Shown: in pieces, positions 1-12,265 of the stretch
Position numbering within the stretch: the first letter of the stretch is position 1
How the letters are laid out: every line of letters begins with the position of its first letter
DNA from: Paralvinella palmiformis
Lineage: Eukaryota > Annelida > Polychaeta > Terebellida > Alvinellidae
Reading direction: 5' to 3'
Length of the DNA: 64,000 bases
Assembly: GCA_025642065.1 (NCBI GenBank)
Contig: JAODUP010000127.1
Span: forward strand, 1,370,001-1,434,000
The notes under the pieces: generated by a model
Seen by the model: the letters and a program-made list of their open reading frames with translations, nothing else
What the model was told of the DNA's origin: nothing
Database searches by the model: none
Program-made: the position numbers and the translations under genes

Positions 1-225
1 ATTTTAATGCAATATTTAGATGCAATCATTAGAAACAATAAAATGTGATATTGAAGTGTGCGATTCTATTGTTGTTTAATTTGTGCTCACAATCACCAAA
101 GTCACACTAATGGGGAAAGGTAACTAAAGGTCAAAAGACGGAAGGGGCTATTAACCGCAACTCGATCCAGTCATAGAACCTTCAGAATTGTATTTGAATA
201 GTAATGAGTTTTTGTCTAATGATCA

Positions 226-1195
226 ATGGATCACCCAAAAAGTAGGTACTTTCTACGGGTAGGGATTTATGTGGCAAAATTTAAGAAAGAGGCATTACTT
301 AAAGATCCATTAAAATCTCACATCTACTTCCGATATTTGGATTACGTTTTCATAATATGGCCACACGGCAAGGAGGCATTTTCTGAATTTATAAGTATGT
401 TTAATACACATGAACCGCCCATTAAATTTAAATCTTCTAATTGTATTGATTCGGTCAATTATTTAGATACCACTGTATTGAAAGATCCTAAAAACTAAAA
501 TAACTTTCTAACCAGTGTATTTTTTTATACCAAACGATACTTATCAGATGATACACAAACATTATTTTCATCCCAAACTTACCGTTAAAGGTTTATTAAG
601 ATCGGAAATCACGCGATTTTTTTAGACTATATTCTAACGAGAAGGACTTTGATAGTCTTGTATAAAAGAAATTAGTCGAATAGATGATTGCGTGATATTA
701 AAGGAAATATTTTAGGGAATTGCAAATAAAACAACGTCCGTCAAATACCGGTATTCCAACTACCAACCGTTGGGGTTCAAAAGCATGCAATATTATTAGC
801 TGCAAAATGTGTGATCTAATAACTGATTGTTCAAATATTACGAGTACCGTCACCCAAAACACATTTGGAATAATGGGAGATATAGATTGCTCTTCTTTAA
901 ATGTTATTTATAATTATCAGTGCTACTTCTGCAATAAACAATAGGTAGATGAAATTAGTCCATCATTTCGTATAAGAGCCATTGGTCACTGATTGCGATT
1001 GCGATTGAAATGCACGTAGAGGACTCCTCTCTTCCTGGTTACCATCGTCCATCTCTCGGTTATTATATTTTAATACCGATTGAACAGATACAGAGTACAG
1101 GTTCTGATTGGCAGCAACGAATTAATAGATTAAAACAGGAACCTTTTGGATTGATACCCTGGGATCATTAGAAGCAAAAAGGCTCAATAAAAAAC
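226..1195 (+). pseudogene. Penelope-like retroelement, decayed (RT C-terminal part plus GIY-YIG)
   Basis: Several frames read in order resemble the C-terminal half of Penelope-like element proteins. Positions 226-495 encode an RT-thumb-like stretch including YVFIIWPHGKEAFSEF and, near the end, VNYLDTTVL, close to the family pattern of a D-D-like box followed by FLDTTV. Positions 560-660 give HPKLTVKGLLRSEITRF, the usual post-RT segment. Positions 720-944 read RWGSKAC..CKMC, then INVIY-like text with a CYFCNKQ end, the lead-in to the GIY-YIG nuclease, whose remainder continues in other frames to about 1195 (SFRIR, RLKQEPFWIDTLG-like, EAKGLNK). Stops and frameshifts break every segment, so it is dead. 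The start of the RT is not visible; the copy is truncated or too diverged upstream. The family call is fairly safe; the subgroup is not decided. Confidence 0.72.
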
Positions 1196-1449
1196 GTTCG
1201 GAAGATATATTATAATCAACCATTGACCTAAAATAAAACTAGTCCGAACACCGCCGCCGATTTGATGGCAAACACGTCCCAACTTCCGGTCAAGGAAAAG
1301 GGGAACACAGACTGCAAAATCAGGTTTATAAACGTGGTGAATTATTATTGTGTCGATGGTTGCATAAGCTGTGGGCGTGGAAGTAATACAAACGGGATAT
1401 ATTTTCATCGGTAAATATAAGGAACAGATTTAAAATAGCTATTAAAGCG

Positions 1450-2179
1450 GGATTTTTTGGCGGGAAATTAAGCTTAACTATTACTATATTTAGCTTGTTC
1501 GACAACCCCCGGCCTATCGCTGACGTTTGATGCCAACTAAACTAGATCTACAGACTTACATAAAACGACATTTACATATTTCATGGTATATAATAGGACA
1601 GGAATAATACAGATTGTCTGCACATACAAAATTATAATGTACGCATCACAATAAATGTCCGTATTCATAGGTTCAAAAGTCGAAGCGCAGCCGCTTCAAC
1701 GTTGCTTTTTGCCTCTACCGGAAGTCAGCACTGTTTGGTCATGGCAGCTCATTCAAACACCACTGACTGCTCGGTCTAGTTTTCTTTTAGATCAGCGGAA
1801 TCAACCGAAATCAGTGACACTGTAGCTTTAGTGTTGCCGTTTTCATTGTTCGGCATGTCATACAAATTATCATACATAAATTGTTTAAAACACTTTGACA
1901 TATCATTATCAAGACATTATCATTATACATACATGTACAAATATGGAAGGATACAAAACATAATATAAAATATATATTATACATGTCCTAGAATAAAGCA
2001 GCAGCCATTGTTATCAGTAGAAATAGTTAAATAAAACATAAGAGTATCGATTACTGAGTTAGATTGTATTGTATTGGATTATATGTCCCCTTTCAGCTGA
2101 TTTATGGCTATGTAGAGACTGGTGATGATGATGATGATGATGATGATGATTGATAAATAAGTATTATCTTTTAAATCAG
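1450..2179. other. Intergenic, no gene seen
   Basis: AT-rich sequence with a short (GAT)n run near 2125-2150. Six-frame reading gives only short ORFs without recognisable motifs. Confidence 0.5.
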
Positions 2180-2290
2180 TACAGGGTGCTTACAGACATT
2201 ATTTGGGGTATTATTATATTAGATATTGTTTGCACAGCGCATTTGAATGGCTCCTGCTAGTAAGGGCGCTTTATTAAATATACATTATTA
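2180..2290 (-). repeat. Short interspersed repeat, 'GCGC' family, copy 1
   Basis: The reverse complement matches 35973-36077 almost base for base over about 100 bp: both contain AATAAAGCGCCCTTACTAGC, then a GGCGCTGT/GCGCTGTG core, then AATAATACCCCAAATAATG. A third, more diverged relative begins near 22671. The copies are flanked by ATT-type microsatellites, as expected for a small retroposed unit. No coding capacity. Confidence 0.75.
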
Positions 2291-3643
2291 TTATCATTAT
2301 TATAATGATGATGATGATGAGGCAGACAGGATCCTGTACCTCCAATCAGTTAGAATACAATAAATGTCTTCAATAAAACACAATATCTACTAATATCCAA
2401 TAGCAACAAATGTCCCACAGCATGTATCATCAATGAGAGAAGGTTGTGTGACTGACGTAGTTTTTCTCATATCTTATAAAACAAGATATGTGTTGTTTGA
2501 TAACATTTGAACACAACAATCAGGAGTACCCGTAAACATATATAGGTAGTCAAACTACTTACTAATTAACACCTATACTAATACATCCAAGACACTAACT
2601 ATCTACTCCTATTATTATAACATGTTCCTTTTGAACTGTTCAAACTAGAGATGGATAGTTAGCTTTATAAACACATACTGGATCAATTCTTTGAGAGGTG
2701 GTATGGTATCTAAATCTAATGTATTTAGGTGTTATTCCTTTTCCCTATTTTTAAGTTGTTGTTTATGGACTTTTTTAAATGTTAAAGAAGAGAAACGTTG
2801 AGCATATTCCTTGGATTTCTTTTTAATAAAACCCATATTTTTTCCAACCGAACCCACATGTACGGGTTGGATTAACCCGAATAGGTTAACCCAACCCATG
2901 TAGGGCTCTAACACACACACATACTCCACGCCCTCCAGCAAATATCACAAGCCATATTATGCTGCGGTTGAGAAAGTTCCGTTTTCTATGCGTGGAGACT
3001 ATATTTCCTGGTCCCCTCATTCAAGAAAAGTTTATCTAGAGCTGTATAATTCGTGTAAAATTTGCGTCTTTGGAGGCACGCCGTTCAGTTGTCTGGCCTG
3101 GTTATCCAACATTTAAATGACTGTAGCAGGTACAGTACGCTCTTAAAGCATTATAAATACTCCTGACTCAGGAATAGAAACACTGCATCCCATCTCGAAC
3201 GGTGGCATTGGACACGGCTCGCGCGGTTGGTGTGTTTTATAACAACTTTAGTTGCATATAAATTTCACCTTGGTTGTATGTGGGAATAGAATTATCTTTC
3301 CTAGATCCAGAATCTATGACGCGCTATTACGGTCTGCTTCAGCGCAGATGTTAGTCTTTTAATAGCAATTAAGCTAAACAGTTTTAATAGTTGTCGCTTC
3401 ATGCGCCTGCCCGTTCTAAAAACTGATATTTGAAGACAGTTACAATTGGGTTATATAGTTTATATAGTATTGCTTTGAAGAAAGATACAGCAATTGAAAA
3501 ATAGATATAAATAGGGCTGCTTAGATAATTAATCTAAAGATTCTCACTACTCCCGTGATCTGACTTGGGTGTTCTACTCCCACACTACACGGCTGTAGGT
3601 GATTCGCATTTTGATTTTGCTTGGTGGCTGGACTGGTGAGACA
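2291..3643. other. Intergenic, no gene seen
   Basis: Contains a (GAT)n run near 2305-2320 and otherwise AT-rich single-copy-looking sequence. The short ORFs carry no recognisable motif. Confidence 0.45.
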
Positions 3644-3770
3644 TTACACATGTCTCAGCAAGAAAAGTCGCCACTCTGGATTCAGTCGCCCGAAGAAACG
3701 TCCAGAGTTTGAATTCACGGTTCGAGATTGCCTGTGCCTTATTATACACAGCTAACACACACACATATCT
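3644..3770 (-). repeat. Dispersed repeat, paired with 40880-40997
   Basis: Reverse complement of 40880-40997 with few differences; shared blocks include ATCTCGAACCGTGAATTC, AAACTCTGGACGTTTCTTC and CCAGAGTGGCGACTTTTC. As in the partner, one end runs into a TG/CA tract followed by TTAGCTGTGTAT. No coding potential; class unknown. Confidence 0.75.
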
Positions 3771-4719
3771 ATACTGTTGAAATTTTGAGTTTAGATCCTT
3801 GGCTGTCGCCTAATGAGTTTATATTCGTGCGGGCAGATCAGTCTTTATTGCCTGACTTTGATGGCGTAATCCCACAAGACGAATCCCAAATGGACGAATC
3901 AGGAAAATATCTCAACAAGTTCTCATAATTTTAGGGGGTAAGGGTTAGAGTTAGAGTTATTATGATAGGCTATGACTATATCATGTTTTAAATAAATTCA
4001 TCCAGATGAGTTTCGTCTTGTTGAGACCCCCTAAAATTGTGCCCGTACATTTGGGATCCATCTTGTTTGAACTACACCACATCGATCACCTAAAATAGCC
4101 TCTTTTAAACTGTTGAACATCCAATTCAGGGATAATTGTTACAAATTATAGCAATTAATTACAGCAATTATGCCAAAATATGATCATAATTACTGAATCT
4201 CTCTCACACACACACCATCTATAGCAGCTAGACTATATACATGAATATCGGAAATCTGAAGAACATGAAATCAGGTCAAGGCCGCTTGATTAAGCAAAAC
4301 TTGGCACTCTATATAAACGCAGCCATACTGAGTGAGCTACTTCAGCCCATAAACATCTGAACTGTCAAAGACTTTTATCAAACGCAACACGACGTCACTA
4401 TATCACTGCATTACGTATATCCCATCGCAAGGACAAGGACAACAAAACACGTATCTACCATGAGAGTATTATCACTAGTCAAACTAATTTACCTGAGATC
4501 CTGATAGCCTGATCATTGTTTCATTGTCTTTGGTAAAGTTAACCCTCGCAAGACTTCGCCAACAATATACATACATGCCTCAACAAACACCGGATGGTCA
4601 CGTATTCGTGGTCAACGAGAACGCTGTCAAACAATACTCCTGTGAGCATTATCAAGTAGAGATTCTAGTTAAATCATTACAATATAATGACATATAAATT
4701 CAATCGTAATTTTTTCGTT
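3771..4719. other. Intergenic with a scrambled inverted repeat
   Basis: Around 3878-3940 and 4010-4065 three short blocks (CCCAAATG, TCTCAACAAG, AATTTTAGGGGG) recur in opposite orientation but in a different order, suggesting an old foldback or rearranged element. No gene recognised. Confidence 0.35.
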
Positions 4720-5015
4720 CTTTAAAGGTGACGGGAAAACAAATTATTTCACATTTCGAAGTAAATATAACGTAATAAACAATTATTTTATTCCCTATCA
4801 GATCTACTCAAAACAATTCTAACTACCAGCTATCATATTTCCATTAAAGTGTTCCCTAAATCCTTAATTTCCGAACATTCACGAGCCATTGCTAGTGTGT
4901 ACTACACTCGCTAGGGGTTATTGTGTGACGTCATCTTTACCAAACATCACGCACTGCCACAGCCTTGTTTACAAGCGTATTAACCAGTTGACAGACAAAA
5001 TGTCAGATTCTTGTA
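4720..5015 (+). mobile_element. THAP/MSDS element, copy A (5' fragment)
   Basis: Matches the start of the copies at 32960 (+) and 48345 (-): GGTGACGGGAAAACAAATTA-type lead, AAGTAAATATAACGTA, TCACGAGCCATTGCTAGTG, GTGTGACGTCATCTTTACC, and ends at the translation start CAGACAAAATGTCAGATTC, where similarity stops. Only the upstream part and the first codons (MSDS) remain. Confidence 0.65.
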
Positions 5016-7067
5016 TATATGTATATGTAGGTACATCTGAAAACATCTTATCTATATGTACGATCTTTTTTTTTCTCTATGTATCCTAATTTATCGGGGA
5101 TTATATGAATAAATAAGTAAATAAATACACTAAAGATTAATATTTAAAAATGTATCAGTATACCTGTATACTAAATAAGGTACACTAGTTGGCTTGAGTT
5201 GAATTCAGAAATATTTTGATTGTAATAGTTGATGGTTTCCGGAAATATTAATGTATCATATAATAGTTCAGTTCTTGATCCTAAATACGTACTATATATC
5301 GCTAAAATGAAATATCTCGTCTTTTGCTAGTCAATATAACAGAAGGGGATATCTGGATCCAGTGACCACTGATATGCATTTCCCTAAATAGAAATGAATC
5401 ATGAAGGAATGTATGGTTGTTTTGGACAAAATCTTGAACGGAAGGAATATTCAAGCAATCAGACAATTAATCATGATCGATCATGGTGTTAATTAACGAA
5501 TAAAGGACAAACATAATCCACAATTAAACTATATTCATCTTCTATTCCGTGTTGACCATCTGGTCTGTGTTCTCTACAATGTCAATAAAAGTGATGACAT
5601 ATATCCATTCTGCTTATCGAATACTGGTATATAAAAATACGCCAACGAAACCAGCTGAATCCCTAATACAATACTAATGATGATAAACACCTTTTTCATT
5701 CTAACCTCGACTCTACTTATATATTCTAGAGAACTTTACTTTGCTACCAAATGTTGTAAACTATAAAATATCATTATTTAGCTTTATAGACTATAAATAG
5801 CACACAAATTAATCGCCTGTCACAAGCATACGTTTTAGTATAAACAACTTCTGTGACATTTATCACGAGCATAATAGTTTACCTTGAATATGACATCATT
5901 ATGGCATTGTGAGATTTATAATACGAGCGTTATGACAGATTGATGGAATGAGGTATAAGGTTGTGAAAGCCAAACAACAAAACGAGCTTCGAGTGAACCA
6001 ATCATTGACGGCTAAATCAATCTCGTGATAGAACATAACTTATATAGTGTCATCAGAAGGTATCATCAGAAGGAAGTATCATTAATGTCCTTGTTCAAGC
6101 AACGACCTGCATAAAAATGAATAATGATTGATTGAATTGCCAATTAACGTAATTTTCCAAATGCGCGCTTGGGGCAGCACCGGTTTCACGATGTTCGTGA
6201 TTTGGGCTGACGAAAAGTTGAAACTTCATACTAATCCGATTATCTAGAACGGAATATATAGGCAGATAATTAATATTTTTCCTCATCCGAGCTATTAAAA
6301 TACAGGTGGAGTGTACTGTTTGATTGTATTTTTCATTTCTTTAGCCGCTATATAGCTGTAGGTTTATTGATCGTGGATAAGTCTTAAGAAGCAGATTGTT
6401 TTCATAAATTTTGTCGCTGGATTATTTACAATGAAAAGTAGAGAGAGATGGCACAACAACCGTGTTAGCTTACAAAAAGAGTCCTTTCCTAATACCTTGA
6501 ATGATATTTATTTTATCCAGAAATAATAGGTTTTCAGTAATAAGTTTTGATAAGTGCGAGTAATTGGCCAATTATTACCAAACCTTTTAAATAAGATAAA
6601 GCCGCTTAAAGCACGTGCTACTTGGTGGCTGTTTGGGAAATTTTGGCGAAGGGTTTGCATATTTACCCAGTCACCACCGTGTAACATTAACTTACCTGTG
6701 GTAATATCTGAGATATTTTAAGCTTCAATATCATGTCAACAAACAGCGCATAAACAAGAGGAAAAGATCGCTAGATCCTTGTCGTATGTTATCATTCCAC
6801 GATTGTTCTATTATTTTGTATACATTATAGGCACCGGAATTATTATATAAAGTCTCATTACCTATATGTTCAGAAAAGAGTATTAAATGGAGATGAATAT
6901 GACATTTGTCGGGAGTATGATTGGCAATTGATTGTGATAGTTATGTTTTATAGATTTTATTATTTATTCGAATGAATAGTTTACTCTTTAAAATTAGTTT
7001 TTTTTAAATATTCTAACCCACTAGTTAGTTATACCAGTCTAAATCTCCAAGTAACCCTCTACGGGAG

Positions 7068-7107
7068 CAAGATTTAAAGCCCGCACGGGGAGGGGGCTTT
7101 AATCTTG
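7068..7107. repeat. Inverted repeat (hairpin), 14-15 bp arms
   Basis: CAAGATTTAAAGCCC at 7068-7082 pairs with GGGCTTTAATCTTG at 7094-7107 with one unpaired base, around an 11-base GC-rich loop. It could be the tip of an old foldback element; no terminal repeats or target duplication identified. Confidence 0.6.
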
Positions 7108-7201
7108 TAATTAATAAAACTAGATATAATTTATTTTACTAGGAGCCTGAATAGTAATTACCAATAATGTATACCAAATTAACATCAAATGTACTGAGAA
7201 C

Positions 7202-7253
7202 ATCATCCGCATATATGATTAAATTAAATTTTAATTTTATCATATATGCTGAT
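7202..7253. repeat. Inverted repeat, about 20 bp arms
   Basis: CATCCGCATATATGATTAAATT and, after a few bases, AATTTTATCATATATGCTGATG are near-perfect reverse complements. Lies 95 bp from another hairpin at 7068-7107. Confidence 0.55.
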
Positions 7254-8689
7254 GGCTGATATAACATAAGACGTTACTGATGACTAAAATTCCGTAAATA
7301 AAATCTTTATAATGTCTTTCTAGACAAAGTATATTTAGCATATTACGAATTATCCTGTGTACTAATATTTTAACTTTTTCTTTCGGGTTTTATTCTAATT
7401 AATTCATGCGACTGATCAATTATTTACTTTGATTATATAGGATTGTTTACACTTAGTTAATTATTTTCTGAATTCGTTTAGTTATAACAAACTTAAAAGC
7501 CACACTCCGCCCGGACTTTAAAGCCAGCTCCTGCTAACCAGGGATTTAGAATAATAATAATAATAATAATAAACGATTTTAATGAATTAACCATTTATTG
7601 GAACCCTCTGGGCTTCGGTGCTAGAGAAAGCATGGAAAATAGATTTGAAGGTTCTCGGGAAGAACGATTTTATTAGGCAACGCTACAGAGTTTGAAAGTG
7701 GTGCAAGATTGAACAGGGAGCCAATGAAATGGTTTCAGAAGTGGCACGGACTGAAAAAATCGAGGAGACCGTGTGACAACTCTAGCTTAACAGTTCTAAC
7801 ACATGAAGTTTTAGAATATCCTTAGCTGCAATGTTATCAAGCCTACTAGTAATGGGTGCCGTAGTTTTGTCCACTGTGCGTAATCTTGGTGTTACATTTG
7901 ATAGCGAATTAATTTCAGAAAACTCATTTCTCGTGACCTTCGCCGTATTCGTCGCTATATTTCTCTTTCTCAGCATTGATTACTAGTAGGCTTGATTACT
8001 GCAAAACAGTTCCACGTGCGGTTAGAATACATCGTACTGACGTTTGAACGTTTTAGTCCCGCAGGTGAGTTAATTAATTGGTCTGCATTGGAAAGTTTCG
8101 GTTTCATCCACGACAGCCTTATCACATTATGACCTGTTCAATATCAATCTATAAATTGTGTTTTTACTGTATGAAACTTTACTTACGATACGTTTAACCT
8201 ATTGCCTAGATTGGGGTGCACATTTTGCTCGATATGTCCTCATCATTCTTCATAGGCGAGGTTTTTTTTCTCTCTGACACAAATCGACCAAAGAATGACC
8301 GTATTGGTGATATTTAATATTTTAAGATAATACGCTTATTTGCTATTCACTTCATTTAAAACTTCTTAAACTTACAAAAAGCCACACCTAGAGAATTTCA
8401 AGAAATCTCAGAATATCTTTCACTTTTCTCCTTTTCTAAGAAACAAATTTTAACCATCCCACCCCTAACTTCCGTAACCTCATTTCAATTCAGCCAAAAT
8501 TATCCCCAACAGCAGTTTTGCCCCTACATCCAATAAGGAGACTAGGCAACACTTTGATCTGACTTTGTTTAGAAATTTCCCCTTATAATCTCTCGGAGCT
8601 GTTAATTAAAGTACAAACTATTTAGTGATATATTTACCTCTTTCCACCATATTTTTTATCATTCAAATTGGCCCTGGTTTTCTATTCCC

Positions 8690-9877
8690 GCCAGAGGACG
8701 CTGTCTTCGCGTAGCTCTTCCGATTCAATGCTTCCATAGGTCAAATTCCTGCGCATGCGCTGTCGCTCTATCCAACTCTGCCTTTTAACTCCGCCTGAAA
8801 ATGACGTAAAATGGCTTAAAGGCATAAATATATATACCGATATGTATTTAAGATAAATTTATTAATAAGTAAAATATGTTAGTTATGTATTATTTAGAAA
8901 TATTTTATCAATTTAGTAATATCGTCTACTCGACGGCAAATCGTTGTTATTTGATGACGTCTTCTGACGTGGATACCAGGGAATTTGATATAAATGAAGA
9001 TCATTTGGATCAAGGCAAATTAATGTCAGTTACTGAATCCACTTGTGGTAGCTTAGTGAGGTTAACTTGGTGATGAATAATACAAATGAACGAAACTAAG
9101 AAACGTCTGCCTTCTAGTCATTACCTCTGCGCATGCACCGCAGCTCACTGCCACGTCCACTCCAAGGCGACTTCATCGTAGTTTGTCCACGATGAGACTA
9201 CCTCCCGGAAGTTTACGCCATAATAACATCTGTAACATTCTTACCTGTTGTCGTTGTTAAAATTAGATATAAAAAATAGGCAGCGGAATAGATAACGCCA
9301 TAATCTGTAGCAAAGGTTATTTGTCTTGCTTCTTCTGATTGAAATTAAAACGATTAGGTCGAATGGTCGGGTGAATATACAAATATATACGAGAACAAAA
9401 AACAGGCTTTTGGAGTCATCACAAAACGTCATGATTCAGTTATAGACGAAACTCAATGACTAAGTTGCATCAGGCGAATTTATTTTTTATTTTTAACCAA
9501 TTAAAGGTTGTTTAAGACGCATACTGTTTATCTGTTTATATTCCAGTTTCATTTGAGCCCCAGTATTGTAATTTGAACTAAATCATTGTTTACAAGTGAG
9601 TGGTGTCACTCTCGCACTTAATTGGGCAGCGTTTGTAATAATGTTCACACCTCAACGTTATGTTGATATATCTACATAAGGTATTGTATTTAACTGCTAT
9701 AACAATGCTAACGTATAGCAATAGCTGCCATATGCCCGCAATACTGCGCCCATACGGCAGTGAAACGAGTACGCTCACATGCGAGTTTTCGCGTATCACA
9801 AAAAAAATATAACTCTATCTCCTCTCTGTTCCGACCCTCAGAAATAAAGTCATTTGACAAAAATACTCGAGCAATTG
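8690..9877. other. Less AT-rich block with an NRF-1-like site; no gene proven
   Basis: TGCGCATGCGCTG at about 8751-8763 is a near-consensus palindromic NRF-1-type site, and a half-like CTGCGCATGC lies near 9127. A good minus-strand donor (CAACAG followed by GTAAGA) is present at 9245. No convincing coding exon accompanies them, so this may be a CpG-rich regulatory patch or chance. Confidence 0.2.
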
Positions 9878-9955
9878 ACTTCGCTTCATTACCTTTGGAG
9901 GTTGCTCGGCCCAAAAGTGGCCTTAAAACACCAATCATCATCATCTCATCATCGG
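9878..9955 (+). repeat. tRNA-SINE A, 3' fragment
   Basis: CTTCGCTTCATTACCTTTGG, GGTTGCTCGGCCC, AAGTGGCC, AAAACACCAATC and a (ATC)n tail match the 3' half of the SINE seen complete at 26456 and 63458. The tRNA-like head is absent. Confidence 0.8.
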
Positions 9956-10468
9956 GGAAGTGGTCAGATTCGATGACATCAGACATGTTAAGTCTCCCGA
10001 TTTCGCCGGGAACTTCCCAGTTTTGAGCTACATCTCCCGGTCTCCCATTCTGAGTCAACAGAAACCGTCCAAACCGTGTCTCCTATAACTCGCGTATTCT
10101 TGTTTGCCGTGTAATCACGACCGGTACGACGAATAGTGCAGCTAAGGCCATCTTGTCAAAACAAACAGTTTCGGGACTACCAGCTGACTCCTGGCGATGA
10201 ACTGCCGTTCAACTCTGCTGACAGTCGTGTCGACAAGTTCTAGGCAGAGATGGCAAAGAAGAAAATAATTGCTGGTGGAATGCGATATCCATGTTTAGCG
10301 CATCTCATGACAACAATCATGACCATATCTCACGATCGCCCACAGCAATGCTGATAGCTATGCATTTCAACCAGACAGCGCGATCTGCTGATACCTGTGT
10401 TATAATAGTATCTGAAATGAGGTATACATGTATGTAAAGATAACACAGTTTATATTTACAAGTGTTTT
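9956..10468. other. Unassigned
   Basis: A 34-codon ORF starts at about 10252 with MAKKKIIAGGMRYP but matches nothing I know. Otherwise no feature. Confidence 0.25.
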
Positions 10469-10697
10469 ACATGTTTTTCTTAAATGATTTTTTGCTAGAT
10501 CTGCATTGACACATACTTTGTTATCATGTTTTATTTAGTACATTAGTTTTTATAAAGTGCAATAATTTGAGATCGTGTTTTTAACATGTTTTTATGTTAT
10601 TTTTGCTAGATCTGACACATACTTTATTATCATATTTTTTTTTTCTTCAGTGTATTCGTTTTTATAAAGTGCAGTAATTTAAGATTGCATGTTTTAA
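10469..10697 (+). repeat. Direct tandem duplication, about 115 bp unit, two copies
   Basis: Copy 1 (10469-10583) and copy 2 (10584-10697) share ACATGTTTTT, TTTTTGCTAGATCTG, ACACATACTTT, TTATCAT and TTTTTATAAAGTGCA in the same order with small indels. Non-coding. Confidence 0.75.
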
Positions 10698-11908
10698 ATG
10701 GGACATGGACATGTTGTACTTCATCTGGTGGCAGGTTTTGATTGATAATAATAAAACTTGATTGTTATGGCCTAAGGAGTGTTTTCTGTTCTTTTACCAT
10801 AGTAATTATTATAATATTCCGATTTACCCGAGACCATCTGATTTACGTATAAATATACTGTTTTGACATTTTGGAAACTTAACATGTATGTGACATATCA
10901 ATTCTTGATACATACACAATACGTTATAGTAGATACTATCAGAAAGAAATTAGATGGATGGGGTATGTGTATATCTAAATTCGTTTTCCATCGACTAACT
11001 ACGTTGTCATTAACACAATATTTCCAAAGTTACACCTCCATCACATATAGCCACGGTACACAACCAACCAAGCTCTTTGTTTGGACGAGATTGAAACAGT
11101 CAAAATTATGATTTATAACGATTAGGACAAATGCTAATTTCACTTCATGAGATTTGATCTGCATATTGGTAAATGTGCGCATTCGCATAATTGCAATAAA
11201 CGTATTGATATATGACAGTGATATATTTAATGTCTAAGCATATATTATACAAACAGATTGATCTTAACCAACAACTTTATTCGTTTACGCCATGTGCTTC
11301 ACACTCCGGATCTCTCGGGAGCATGCAGTATTACTGTAAACAGTCATTCCCCGGATGTATCGGGAGCATACCTTATTATTATAAAGTCACGACATTACAA
11401 GATCCAGAACATAAACTCCCTAAATGTCACCTAAACGCGTATCTGTCGATGATTGGTTTATCTTTCGTGGCCATGACGACAGCAATATAAACAATGCCGG
11501 AATCGGATTGATTTGAGATTTTGCGCTTATCCAGATATTTTCTTCTGTTCTTTATTAAATTATTTCATTCTTGGTTTTGCCAGGTTTACTTCGATATCTC
11601 CAGCTTTTGTGGACATATAAGATGTTGTCGTTTTACGGATAATATGTACACAACTTGTGCTAAATTAAAAGGCCAAAGATTACCAGACAAAGCGGGGGGG
11701 GTTAAATGATGTATATGTTGGTGGTATATGGTGTTGTAGGTGGGTGGTACGTGGTGTTGTAGGTGGGTGGTACATAGCATTGTAAGTGGATGGTACATAG
11801 CAAGTTAAGAGGGCATTATAAGATATTGTAGGCGGTTGATACATTGTGGTGTATTTAAGTAGTTCGTGGCAGTATAAATGGACGGTGCACGGTTATCTAG
11901 ACATATAG
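10698..11908. other. Intergenic, no gene seen
   Basis: A 92-codon ORF at 11212-11490 has no recognisable motif. GTGGTA/TGTTGTAGGTGGG repeats occur at 11700-11800 and give low-complexity ORFs only. Confidence 0.45.
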
Positions 11909-12265
11909 TGAGCTCCGGTGGCCAGCGGTTAAGCACCGGGACTTGGTGCCAACGGTCACAGGTTCGAACCCCGTAAGAGGTCGAAACTTTTCCAGGGATT
12001 AATTTCTTCGCTCACTACATCGTGGGTGGCTGACCACGTTAAATGGCGCTGCCGTCTCCACTGAATTATTTAAGATAAAGTGGGACGTTAAAAACCCCAT
12101 GAGGACGTAAAACACTCTGGCAGTGATCACCCTCAGGGTATTTCGGCTCCATCTTTCAGTACTGCTCCCCCTGTGAGTGGTGGGGGGGGGGGGGTTCTCA
12201 ACCACTCCAACATAGAGGCTATGCCGAATAAGGGACAGACTGGGGATTCTCCCCGAACATCAAAA
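11909..12265 (+). repeat. tRNA-SINE B, near-complete copy
   Basis: The head has an A-box-like TGGCCAGCGGTTAAGC and a B-box GGTTCGAACCCCG, the two internal pol III promoter elements. The body (GGTGGCTGACCACGTTAAAT, GGCGCTGCCGTCTCCACTGA) recurs in reverse at 46536-46735, as does the 3' part with CATAGAGGCTATGCCGAATA. A G-run at about 12181-12194 interrupts it. Not a tRNA gene: no cloverleaf downstream of the head. Confidence 0.8.

Larger units (their letters stand above)
5016..8690. other. Intergenic, no gene seen
   Basis: About 3.7 kb of AT-rich sequence. Nothing longer than about 65 codons is open and none of those ORFs resembles a known protein. Two inverted repeats (listed separately) and a short AAT run near 7550 are the only structure I find. 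Confidence 0.5.

Noticed and set aside
9240..9432. Minus-strand exon ending at GTAAGA
   Set aside because: Donor is good but the open frame before it shows no recognisable protein and no acceptor partner was found.
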